This document shows positions 56,491-64,000 of a DNA stretch of 64,000 nucleotides, piece after piece. The position numbers were made by a program, and so were the translations under genes. The notes beneath the pieces are model-generated. The model saw only the letters and a list, made by a program, of their open reading frames with translations. It was not told where the DNA came from and searched no databases. The DNA is from Chryseobacterium indologenes (lineage in GTDB: Bacteria; Bacteroidota; Bacteroidia; Flavobacteriales; Weeksellaceae): the NCBI RefSeq assembly GCF_018362995.1, contig NZ_CP074372.1, positions 186,001-250,000 of the forward strand. Reading direction: 5' to 3'. The first letter of the stretch is position 1. Every line of letters starts with the position of its first letter.

Positions 56491-57990
56491 GTTTGAAAAT
56501 TTCTTAATGATTAGATTTTGCAATAGTTTTAATTTCCATTTTTCGTAACTATCCTTGTACTGGTTATAGTTCTTATTATCAGGATAATAGCTTTTTAAAA
56601 TGTCTTTGTCAGTCAGGATCTCATTTTGCGATTTGAATGCTCCGGATCCCATGGCTGCGGCTCTTGCTGCACCCGTAGAACCTGTGGAATCTATAATTCT
56701 TATTTCAGTATCCAAAATAGTAGTGATGGTCTGCGTGAATAAAGAAGAGCGGAATAAATTGTCACCGCCTGCTTTTATAATACCTTTCTGAAGCCCGTCG
56801 GACATTAAAATATCCGTTCCGTAAACAAAAGAAAAGGCAATACCTTCTAATCCCACCCGGAAAAGATGCTCGCTTTTATGACGGTTAAAATTCAGGTTAA
56901 AAACAGACGAGCCAATATCTTTATTATGCAGTACTCTCTCTGCTCCGTTTCCGAAGGGCAGGACAATAACTCCATCGGAACCGATCGGTATTTTTGAAGC
57001 TAAATCATTAATTTCATGATAGCTGTGTCTTTTTTGATCCACCTGATGTCGAAGCCAGCTGTACTGAATTCCCGCACCATTGAGGCAAAGCATTTTCCCG
57101 ATTCTCGGCTGTTCCTTTGTGTGGTTAATGTGGGCAAAATTGTTAATTCTTACAGATTCCTTTGATTTAATATTGTCAGTCACACCATAAACAACTCCGG
57201 AAGTTCCGCCTGTTGCGGCAATCTCTCCGAGATTCATTACATTGAGGGAAAGTGCGTTATTGGGTTGGTCTCCGGCTCGGTAATAAACAGGAATTCCCTC
57301 GGGAAGACCACTTTCTTCTGCTCCCTGTTTTGAAACATAGCATTGTTCAGTGAAATTTTCCACAATATCAGAGACAAAGGATTCCTCAATTCCCAGGTGT
57401 TCCAACATTGTTTTTGAAACTCTATGCTTTTCAAAATCCCAAAGTATACCTTCTGAAAGCCCTGTAACAGAAGTTGTTGCTTCGCCACTAAGCTTAAATG
57501 CAATGAAATCTCCCGGAAGCATAAATTTCCAGATCTTGTCATAGATCTCGGGGGTATTTTCCTGTACCCATTTCAGTTTGGAAGCGGTGAAATTTCCCGG
57601 AGAATTAAGCAGTTCTTTCATGCATTCTTTTTCTCCGATCTCACTAAAAATCCGGTCGCCAATTTCAACAGCCCGGCTGTCACACCATATAATTGAAGGA
57701 CAAAGTACTTGTTTGTCTTTTCCAATCAATACTAATCCATGCATTTGATAGGAGATACCAATTCCTTTAATCTCATTTTTGTGGATTTTGCTCTCTGCAA
57801 TTATTTTTTGTGTGAGAATCCGGAGATTTTGCCACCATTCATCGGGGTTTTGTTCTGCCCAGCCTGCTTTTGGGGAATCTATTGACATTTCATGTTCCGG
57901 GTATTTGGCATGGGCAACTAATTTTCCCTGATCATCTACGATGGAAGCCTTTATCGATGAGCTTCCTACATCATAACCTATAAACTTCAT
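56467..57990 (-). CDS. xylB: Xylulokinase (FGGY family)
   Basis: 507 residues. FGGY marks: GYDVGSSSIKASIVD at the start, GISYQMHGLVLIGKD, LPGDFIAFKLSGEATTSVTG, and TGGTSGVVYG with AGGDNLFRSSLF toward the end. It phosphorylates D-xylulose. It is first in the operon and its last codons run into the palindrome that serves xylA. Confidence 0.94.
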   Translation of the reverse strand: MKFIGYDVGSSSIKASIVDDQGKLVAHAKYPEHEMSIDSPKAGWAEQNPDEWWQNLRILTQKIIAESKIHKNEIKGIGISYQMHGLVLIGKDKQVLCPSIIWCDSRAVEIGDRIFSEIGEKECMKELLNSPGNFTASKLKWVQENTPEIYDKIWKFMLPGDFIAFKLSGEATTSVTGLSEGILWDFEKHRVSKTMLEHLGIEESFVSDIVENFTEQCYVSKQGAEESGLPEGIPVYYRAGDQPNNALSLNVMNLGEIAATGGTSGVVYGVTDNIKSKESVRINNFAHINHTKEQPRIGKMLCLNGAGIQYSWLRHQVDQKRHSYHEINDLASKIPIGSDGVIVLPFGNGAERVLHNKDIGSSVFNLNFNRHKSEHLFRVGLEGIAFSFVYGTDILMSDGLQKGIIKAGGDNLFRSSLFTQTITTILDTEIRIIDSTGSTGAARAAAMGSGAFKSQNEILTDKDILKSYYPDNKNYNQYKDSYEKWKLKLLQNLIIKKFSNTFMQSIA

Positions 57991-58216
57991 TAATTATTAA
58001 TAATTAATAATTGTAATGCTTTAAATGTAATAATTTTATGTATTATACCGAAGATTTTTATAAATATGTTAATTTTTAATATTATTGAATATTAAATTAT
58101 TGTTATTCAGTATTTTAACTTTAATTAATTATTTTTTAAATGCTTTAATTCCAATTAAATTAAATAAATTGAGTAATTAACTTTAACTAAAAAAGGCTTT
58201 AATTATCCAATATTGA

Positions 58217-58228
58217 GCAATCGATTGC
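58217..58228. promoter_or_regulatory. LacI-type operator before GH28/CE12/GH106
   Basis: GCAATCGATTGC, identical to the SusC-side site. Its right half supplies the TTG of the promoter at 58225, so a bound repressor would block the -33 box. Confidence 0.7.
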
Positions 58229-58254
58229 GCAAATTAATGATTAATTTATATTTT
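58225..58254 (+). promoter_or_regulatory. Promoter overlapping the operator
   Basis: TTG (58225-58227), exactly 19 bases, then TATATTTT (58247-58254, one mismatch to TAnnTTTG). Confidence 0.5.
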
Positions 58255-58511
58255 GGTAGATGTTAACCAAGGATAAATCATCGCAAATTAATCAACATGA
58301 AAGAGCAGGATACCGTCAAATTCTAAAATGTATACTTTTATGAAAATGAAATGAAAGAATAATTTCGTTATAGAGTTGAAGATTATTTGTTGATTTTTTT
58401 GTAAAAACAAACCGAATAAATTTTATTTAAATGATATTCCTTTATTTTGCCATTCTTTTGAATACTGAATTTTATTAATGAAAAATCAGATTCTACAATA
58501 AAAAATAAATT

Positions 58512-59891
58512 ATGAAATCTCAAAATACATCAAGCTTTTTATTATCCCTGCTGATGCTTTTATTGTTTTCATCAGGTATAAAAAGCCAGGATAAATTTCC
58601 CGACGGCACCATAATTCAAAGATGGTTTAAAGAAAACAAACCTACAGACATCAGTAAATTAGGTAAAAAATATATTCTTACCGATAATGGAGTGAAAAAC
58701 GACAGTACGATTCTTCAGACAAAACAGGTTCAGCAGGTCATTGATCTTGCAGCTAAAAATGGCGGTGGGGTAATTATTGTACCCAAAGGAACATTCCTGA
58801 TCAGTTCGGTATTTTTCAAACAAGGAACACATTTACATTTGGAGAACGGTGCGAAATTAAAAGGAAGCGATGATATCAGTGATTTTCCGGTTGTGGAAAC
58901 AAGAATGGAAGGGCAGACTATAAAATATTTTCCTGCAATAATCAATGCAGATGGGTTAAATGGTTTTACTATTTCGGGAAAAGGAACACTTGACGGAAAC
59001 GGATTGCGCTTTTGGAAAGCATTCTGGAAAAGACGTCAGTGGAATCCTAAGTGTACCAATATGGACGAAATGAGACCCAGAATCATCTATGTTTCAAATT
59101 CTAAAAATGTTCAGGTTGAAGGGATTACCGTAAAAAACTCTCCTTTCTGGAGTACACATTATTATAAAAGTGAATTTGTAAAATTGTTAAACCTGACAAT
59201 TCTTGCACCAAAAGAACCGGTAAAAGCACCAAGTACAGATGCCGTTGATATTGATGCCTGCACAAATTTCCTGATTAAAAATTGCTATATGTCGGTGAAC
59301 GACGACGCCATTGCATTAAAAGGTGGAAAAGGTCCGAAAGCAGATAAAACTCCTGAAAATGGTGAAAACAGAAATATCATCATCGAAGATAACAACTTTG
59401 GGTTTTGTCACAGTGTTCTTACTTGCGGCAGCGAATCAATCCACAATTATAACGTAATTCTGCGCAACTCAAAGGTGAAAGATGCTTCCAGACTGCTCCA
59501 CCTTAAAATGAGACCGGATACTCCTCAGCATTACGAATATATTACCGTTGAAAATATCACGGGCAATGTCAAAACTTTCTTGTATGTGAAAGGTTGGAGC
59601 CAGTTTTTCGATTTGAAAGGAGAGGAAAAGCCTAAAAAATCTTTAGCGAATGATATTCTGATTAAAAATATTGATATCAGTTGTGAAACGGCATTCGATG
59701 TTGAAAAATCAGACTTGTATGATCTGATAGATTTCACGTTGGATAACCTGAAAATAAGGGCTTTAAAACCAAAAGAGGAGAATTTGGGGGCTATTAAAAA
59801 TTTAGAAAAAATTAAAGTAAATGTTACTCAGGTTGCCTCGCTAGACCAGTCTTATGACAAGAAAGATGATTCCGACATTGCTGCAAAATGA
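58512..59891 (+). CDS. GH28 polygalacturonase (copy 2)
   Basis: 459 residues, signal peptide ending near SGIKSQ. GH28 marks: STDAVDIDACTN and VNDDAIALKGGKG (catalytic Asp), TCGSESIHNYN (His/Gly region altered) and HLKMRPD near the Lys/Arg subsite. It differs from copy 1 by about 100 residues less and by lacking the insert. It leads a plus-strand unit with CE12 and GH106, so rhamnogalacturonan is the probable target. Confidence 0.9.
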   Translation: MKSQNTSSFLLSLLMLLLFSSGIKSQDKFPDGTIIQRWFKENKPTDISKLGKKYILTDNGVKNDSTILQTKQVQQVIDLAAKNGGGVIIVPKGTFLISSVFFKQGTHLHLENGAKLKGSDDISDFPVVETRMEGQTIKYFPAIINADGLNGFTISGKGTLDGNGLRFWKAFWKRRQWNPKCTNMDEMRPRIIYVSNSKNVQVEGITVKNSPFWSTHYYKSEFVKLLNLTILAPKEPVKAPSTDAVDIDACTNFLIKNCYMSVNDDAIALKGGKGPKADKTPENGENRNIIIEDNNFGFCHSVLTCGSESIHNYNVILRNSKVKDASRLLHLKMRPDTPQHYEYITVENITGNVKTFLYVKGWSQFFDLKGEEKPKKSLANDILIKNIDISCETAFDVEKSDLYDLIDFTLDNLKIRALKPKEENLGAIKNLEKIKVNVTQVASLDQSYDKKDDSDIAAK

Positions 59892-59924
59892 GTTTTTTGT
59901 CTAAAATATTCGGCGTGGTATGCT

Positions 59925-59977
59925 TATGCTCCCAATTATTGCATTCTCAATTTAGATTGGGACGGTTTCTGAGCATA
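59925..59977. repeat. Small nested hairpin between GH28 and CE12
   Basis: TATGCT/AGCATA outer arms (59925-59930 and 59972-59977) and CCCAAT/ATTGGG inner arms (59931-59936 and 59956-59961). Confidence 0.35.
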
Positions 59978-60033
59978 CAAGCGAATAGGATTTTTGGATT
60001 AATGGAGGAGTCAATATTTTTAATGGAGTGATT

Positions 60034-61356
60034 ATGAAAAGTTGGATAAGAATTATAACCATTTTTATTTGTTCATCGATGTTTACCCAGCAAACCAATT
60101 TTAAATTTGATTTTGGCGGAAGCAGAGTTCAGGATGGTTTTATTCCCATCACGGAACATTCTGAATTCGACAGAAAAGCAGGCTATGGATTCATGGATAT
60201 TTCCGGCTTAAAATCAATCGACAGAGGAGGAAATGCTTTGACGGGAGATTATATTACCAGCGACAGACCTTTCTATTTTTCGGTGGTACTTCCGGAAGGG
60301 AATTATGATATTAAGTTAAATTTAGGTGATTCTAAAGGAACTTCTCAAACAACAGCTCGTGTAGAAAACCGTCGTCTGATGCTGGACGAAGTAAAAACAA
60401 AAGAAGGTGAAATAGTTGAAAAACTTATTACAGTTCATATTAAAGACAGCATTCTCCGTAATCAGGATGGAGTTGAAATTGGAATTGTAAAATTAAAACC
60501 AAGAGAAAGAAAATATTTACATTGGGACAACTTATTGACGATTGAATTTAACAGTAAAGCCCCAAAAATTTGTGCAATAACCATTCAGTCTAACAAAACG
60601 GCAAAAACAATTTACCTGACAGGGGATTCCACGGTTGTAGATGCACAGTACGAACCCTGGGCCTCGTGGGGACAAATGCTACCGTGTTTTTTTGTTCCGG
60701 AAGAAGTTGTTGTTGCGAATTACGCCGAAAGCGGAGAAACTTTGAAAGCTTTTGAAGACCGCCATCGGATTGATAAAATCTGGAACAAAATAAAGCCTGG
60801 AGATTATCTGTTCATCCAGTTTGGGCATAATGATCAGAAGTATGGCAACAGCACAAAATCTGGTTATAGAAAAAGATTACAGGAATGGAGTAATAAAGCA
60901 AAACAATTGGGAGCGATTCCTGTTTTAGTTACATCAATGAATCGAAGAGTTTTTGATAAGAATAATAAGATTGTCAATACTCTTGATGATTTTCCTGATG
61001 CGATGCGGGAAATTAGCAAAGAAGAAAATGTATATTTAATCGACCTGAATGCAATGAGTAAAACGCTTTTTGAAGCGTTGGGACCGGAAAATTCTAAAAA
61101 AGCATTTGTCTATTATCCTGCAAATTCTTATCCCAATCAGAAGGATGCTTTGGCAGATGATACTCACTTTAATACGTATGGCGCTTATCAACTGGCAAAA
61201 TGTGTCATAAAAAGTATTGTCGATCAGAAGCTGCCTTTGACTAAGTTTATTTCTAAAAAATATAAAGGTTTTGACTTAAATCAACCTGATCCTTTTGAAA
61301 AATTCCATTGGCCGGAATGTATCTTCATGGAATCTTTAAAACCGGATGGAAACTAA
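60034..61356 (+). CDS. CE12 rhamnogalacturonan acetylesterase with N-terminal beta domain (copy 3)
   Basis: GTG 60028 and ATG 60034 are both open; ATG with GGAG five bases upstream is chosen, giving 440 residues. The first 160 residues after the signal form a galactose-binding-like domain (FKFDFGGSRVQDGFIPITE, then YFSVVLPEGNYDIKLNLG). The SGNH part follows: GDSTVVDAQYEPWASWGQ, GHNDQKYGN and DDTHFN. It is larger than the two other CE12 proteins and may bind a side chain. GH106 starts 11 bases later. Confidence 0.92.
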   Translation: MKSWIRIITIFICSSMFTQQTNFKFDFGGSRVQDGFIPITEHSEFDRKAGYGFMDISGLKSIDRGGNALTGDYITSDRPFYFSVVLPEGNYDIKLNLGDSKGTSQTTARVENRRLMLDEVKTKEGEIVEKLITVHIKDSILRNQDGVEIGIVKLKPRERKYLHWDNLLTIEFNSKAPKICAITIQSNKTAKTIYLTGDSTVVDAQYEPWASWGQMLPCFFVPEEVVVANYAESGETLKAFEDRHRIDKIWNKIKPGDYLFIQFGHNDQKYGNSTKSGYRKRLQEWSNKAKQLGAIPVLVTSMNRRVFDKNNKIVNTLDDFPDAMREISKEENVYLIDLNAMSKTLFEALGPENSKKAFVYYPANSYPNQKDALADDTHFNTYGAYQLAKCVIKSIVDQKLPLTKFISKKYKGFDLNQPDPFEKFHWPECIFMESLKPDGN

Positions 61357-61367
61357 AAAGTAAGAAA

Positions 61368-64000
61368 ATGAATATTCAATCTATAGTAAAGGCAGGCATA
61401 TTTTGTTTTGCGTTTGGGAATCTTCCTGCACAAAATCCGTGGCCAAAAACCACTGAAACGGCAAAGCCGTGGACACGATGGTGGTGGATGGGAAATGCTG
61501 TCAGCGAAAAAGGATTGGATAAAGAATTGACAACACTTAATAAAGCAGGTTTCGGTGGCATAGAAATCGTTCCCATTTACGGAGCAAAAGGTTTTGAAAA
61601 TCAGTACATCAATTATCTTTCTCCGGAGTGGATGAAAATGCTTCAATTCACTACAGGCAAAGCAAAAAGTTTGAACATGGGAGTTGATATGGCTGTAGGA
61701 ACAGGCTGGCCAATCGGTGGTTCGCAGGTTGACAAAGAAGATGCCGCTACAAAAATGATTGTTCAGACATACACAATTTCATCAGGCGAAAAATTTTCAG
61801 AGCAAATCATTCTGAATGATGAAAAACAGAAGAATTTAGAAACAATAAAATTAGATATTGTAACGGCTTACAATGAGAAAAATGAAGCAGTTGTTTTAAC
61901 TGATAAAATAGCAAATGACGGCTCTCTCAACTGGAAGCCGGATTCCGGGAAATGGACGATTTATGCTGTTTTTACAGGCAAAACTTTACAAAAAGTAAAA
62001 CGTGCAGCTCCAGGTGGTGAAGGGTATACACTAGATCATTTTTCACCTGATGCAACGAAAGATTATCTTAAAACTTTCGATAAAGCTTTTGGAAACTCAA
62101 ACTATGGAATCCGTTCTTTTTTCAATGACAGTTATGAGGTTTATAATGCTGACTGGACCCCTGATTTTAAAAGTGAATTTAAAAAAAGGAGAGGATATGA
62201 TTTGAGTCCATACATTAAATATCTTGTCAGTAACGAAGAAAACGAGATGACGGGTAGAATTAAGTCAGATTACAGGGAAACCCTGAGCGAATTGATTTTG
62301 AGCAATTTTACTAAGGATTTTACAAACTGGGCTCATTCCAAAAATTCCAAAAATACCAACCAGGCCCACGGATCGCCAGGAAATTTACTGGACTTGTATG
62401 CTGCAGTCGATATTCCGGAGTCTGAGACTTTTGGAAGTACGGTTTTTGATATTCCGGGGCTGAGAAGAGAGCGTACAGATGTGCAAAAATCTGATCAACC
62501 GGATATTAATATGCTGAAATTTGCTTCATCGGCTGCCAATGTTAGAGGTAAACAATTAATTTCAAATGAAACTTTTACATGGCTTACAGAGCATTTTAAA
62601 ACCTCCTGGTCGCAAGCAAAACCCGAAGTGGAGCAGGTTTTTCTATCTGGAATCAATCACGTTTTTTATCATGGTACAACATATACACCGGCCGATGTTC
62701 CTTTTCCGGGATGGCTTTTTTACGCTTCGGTTAATTTTGTTCCGGAAAACAGTTTGTGGCCACATTTAATGGGATTAAATTCTTATGTTGCCCGTACTCA
62801 AAGTGTTTTGCAGAGCGGGAAATCTGATAATGAACTGTTGATATACTGGCCAATTTATGACCAATGGGCTAATCCGAATGGAAAAGATATCGCGTTTAAA
62901 GTTCATAACGTGGAAAAATGGCTGCAGCCAACTCCAATGTATAAGAATTTAACGAAGCTAAGCAAAATGGGCTATGCTCTTGATATGATTTCTGACAAGA
63001 TGATTGGCGAATCCAAATCGGAAAACCAGAAAATTCAGACTGCAAAAGAAGGATCTTCTTACCGGGTTTTAATTATTCCTGAATTAACTTATTTGCCGGA
63101 AACTACGATACATTATATTCTCAAATTAGCTCAAAATGGCGCTTCGGTTATTTTTCAAAATGAGCCAAAAGATATTCCCGGAAATTTTGAAGTTGAAAAA
63201 AGAAGAGCAGAACTGAAATCATTGTGGGCTCAGATCAAGTTTCAGGATCACGGAGAAAATATAAAAACTGCGAGTTTCGGAAAAGGAAAAATTGTGTTAA
63301 GTTCTGATATTGAAAAAGGCTTGGAATATTTAAAAATACAAAAAGAACAATTAACGGAAACCGGATTGAGGTTTGTGAGGAGACAGTTTGACGGTGGAAA
63401 ATACTATTTCATTGTTAATCATACTGCAAAGGACATTAATCAGTTTATTCCTTTAAACTATACAGGAAAGCAAGCCGTGATCATGAATCCGGAAAACGGA
63501 GATTTCGGAGTTGCGGAAATACAAAACAATTCTGTAAGAATTCAACTGAAATCCGGACAATCTTTATTTTTTAAAAATAGTGAATCTGTTGATCATTCCA
63601 TTGCAAAATGGAATTATATTGAAAAAATAGATTCCCCTATCAGTTTAAATCAAGCATGGCAGCTGACTTTCAAAGAAGGCGGTCCCGAACGTCCAAAATC
63701 AAGGATTCTAAAAAATCCGGAACCCTGGACGAACTTTTCAGAAGATTCTGCAACACAGAGCTTTTCAGGAACCGGTGTTTATACAACAACATTAGTTTTG
63801 AAGAATAAAAAAGCAGACGATTATCTTTTAAAATTCGATAAACTATATGAAAGTGCAAAAGTAATTGTTAACGGTCAGGAAGCTGGGATTGTCTGGAGTA
63901 TTCCTTTTGAAATCAACATTGGGAAATATCTGAAAAAAGGGAAAAATACCATTCAGATTGAAGTCTGCAATTTGATGGCAAATAGAATCCGTTACATGGA
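61368..64000 (+). CDS. GH106 alpha-L-rhamnosidase (cut by right edge)
   Basis: ATG 61368 opens a frame with no stop to the window end, about 877 residues. Signal peptide MNIQSIVKAGIFCFAFGNLPAQ. GH106 is recognised by PWTRWWWMGNAVSEKGLDKEL, GFGGIEIVPIYG and SPEWMKMLQFTTGKAKSLNMGVDMAVGTGWPIGG, then the FNDSYEVYNADW catalytic Glu region and a beta-sandwich C-terminal part. It releases L-rhamnose from rhamnogalacturonan or glycosides. It is co-transcribed with CE12. Confidence 0.9.
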   Translation, partial: MNIQSIVKAGIFCFAFGNLPAQNPWPKTTETAKPWTRWWWMGNAVSEKGLDKELTTLNKAGFGGIEIVPIYGAKGFENQYINYLSPEWMKMLQFTTGKAKSLNMGVDMAVGTGWPIGGSQVDKEDAATKMIVQTYTISSGEKFSEQIILNDEKQKNLETIKLDIVTAYNEKNEAVVLTDKIANDGSLNWKPDSGKWTIYAVFTGKTLQKVKRAAPGGEGYTLDHFSPDATKDYLKTFDKAFGNSNYGIRSFFNDSYEVYNADWTPDFKSEFKKRRGYDLSPYIKYLVSNEENEMTGRIKSDYRETLSELILSNFTKDFTNWAHSKNSKNTNQAHGSPGNLLDLYAAVDIPESETFGSTVFDIPGLRRERTDVQKSDQPDINMLKFASSAANVRGKQLISNETFTWLTEHFKTSWSQAKPEVEQVFLSGINHVFYHGTTYTPADVPFPGWLFYASVNFVPENSLWPHLMGLNSYVARTQSVLQSGKSDNELLIYWPIYDQWANPNGKDIAFKVHNVEKWLQPTPMYKNLTKLSKMGYALDMISDKMIGESKSENQKIQTAKEGSSYRVLIIPELTYLPETTIHYILKLAQNGASVIFQNEPKDIPGNFEVEKRRAELKSLWAQIKFQDHGENIKTASFGKGKIVLSSDIEKGLEYLKIQKEQLTETGLRFVRRQFDGGKYYFIVNHTAKDINQFIPLNYTGKQAVIMNPENGDFGVAEIQNNSVRIQLKSGQSLFFKNSESVDHSIAKWNYIEKIDSPISLNQAWQLTFKEGGPERPKSRILKNPEPWTNFSEDSATQSFSGTGVYTTTLVLKNKKADDYLLKFDKLYESAKVIVNGQEAGIVWSIPFEINIGKYLKKGKNTIQIEVCNLMANRIRYM

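Larger units (their letters stand above)
57991..58511. other. Divergent region between xylB and the second GH28 gene
   Basis: 521 bases, very AT-rich, no gene. It holds the LacI-type site at 58217-58228 and a fitting flavobacterial promoter for the plus-strand unit at 58225-58254. It may also serve xylB. The plus-strand leader is then about 250 bases long. Confidence 0.6.

Overview
The window looks like chromosomal DNA of a Bacteroidetes flavobacterium, most like Chryseobacterium or a relative. Reasons: AT-rich DNA, a SusC/SusD pair, a type IX secretion sorting domain, flavobacterial promoters (TTG-N19-TAnnTTTG), a DUF2723 protein and intergenic repeats of a kind I associate with that group. 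The genus is inferred, not proven.

Layout. 1-2414: end of a DUF2723 membrane protein. 2419-7482: AraC regulator divergent from a TolC/EmrA/EmrB-type efflux operon. 7535-9380: a GlxA-type regulator and a DJ-1/PfpI protein. 9395-10438: MarR regulator with a four-helix membrane protein. 10574-12700: tRNA-Lys(TTT) followed by a relic integrated element. Its large serine recombinase carries one in-frame TGA, and the recombinase frame runs antisense into the tRNA gene.

12815-61356 and on to the window end is a very large pectin utilisation region. A plus-strand group (T9SS PL1 pectate lyase, DUF4861 protein, PL10 pectate lyase) comes first. A 22 kb minus-strand array follows, read from SusC at 40929 down to a PL1 lipoprotein at 18290: SusC, SusD, CE8, PL1, DUF4861, GH105, GH43, CE12, GH28, esterase, CE8, CE12, KdgF, esterase, GH95, PL1. 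Divergent from SusC is the intracellular uronate operon (kduI, kduD, uxaC, kdgK, eda, exuT, uxaB, uxaA). Then come a LacI-family regulator, a xylose operon (xylB-xylA-xylE, minus strand), and a second plus-strand set (GH28, CE12, GH106 running off the right edge).

How it fits together. Esterases remove methyl and acetyl groups, lyases and GH28 enzymes cut the galacturonan and rhamnogalacturonan chains, and SusC/SusD import the pieces. GH105, GH43, GH95 and GH106 trim unsaturated uronate and side-chain sugars. Unsaturated uronate passes through KdgF, KduI and KduD to 2-keto-3-deoxygluconate (KDG). Galacturonate reaches KDG through UxaC, UxaB and UxaA. KdgK and Eda finish to pyruvate and glyceraldehyde-3-phosphate. 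A LacI-type palindrome (GCAATCGATTGC and variants) lies before SusC, kduI, xylA, the second GH28 and the terminal PL1 gene. This suggests one regulon under the LacI gene at 52277-53305. No hybrid two-component or SusR-like sensor is seen in the locus.
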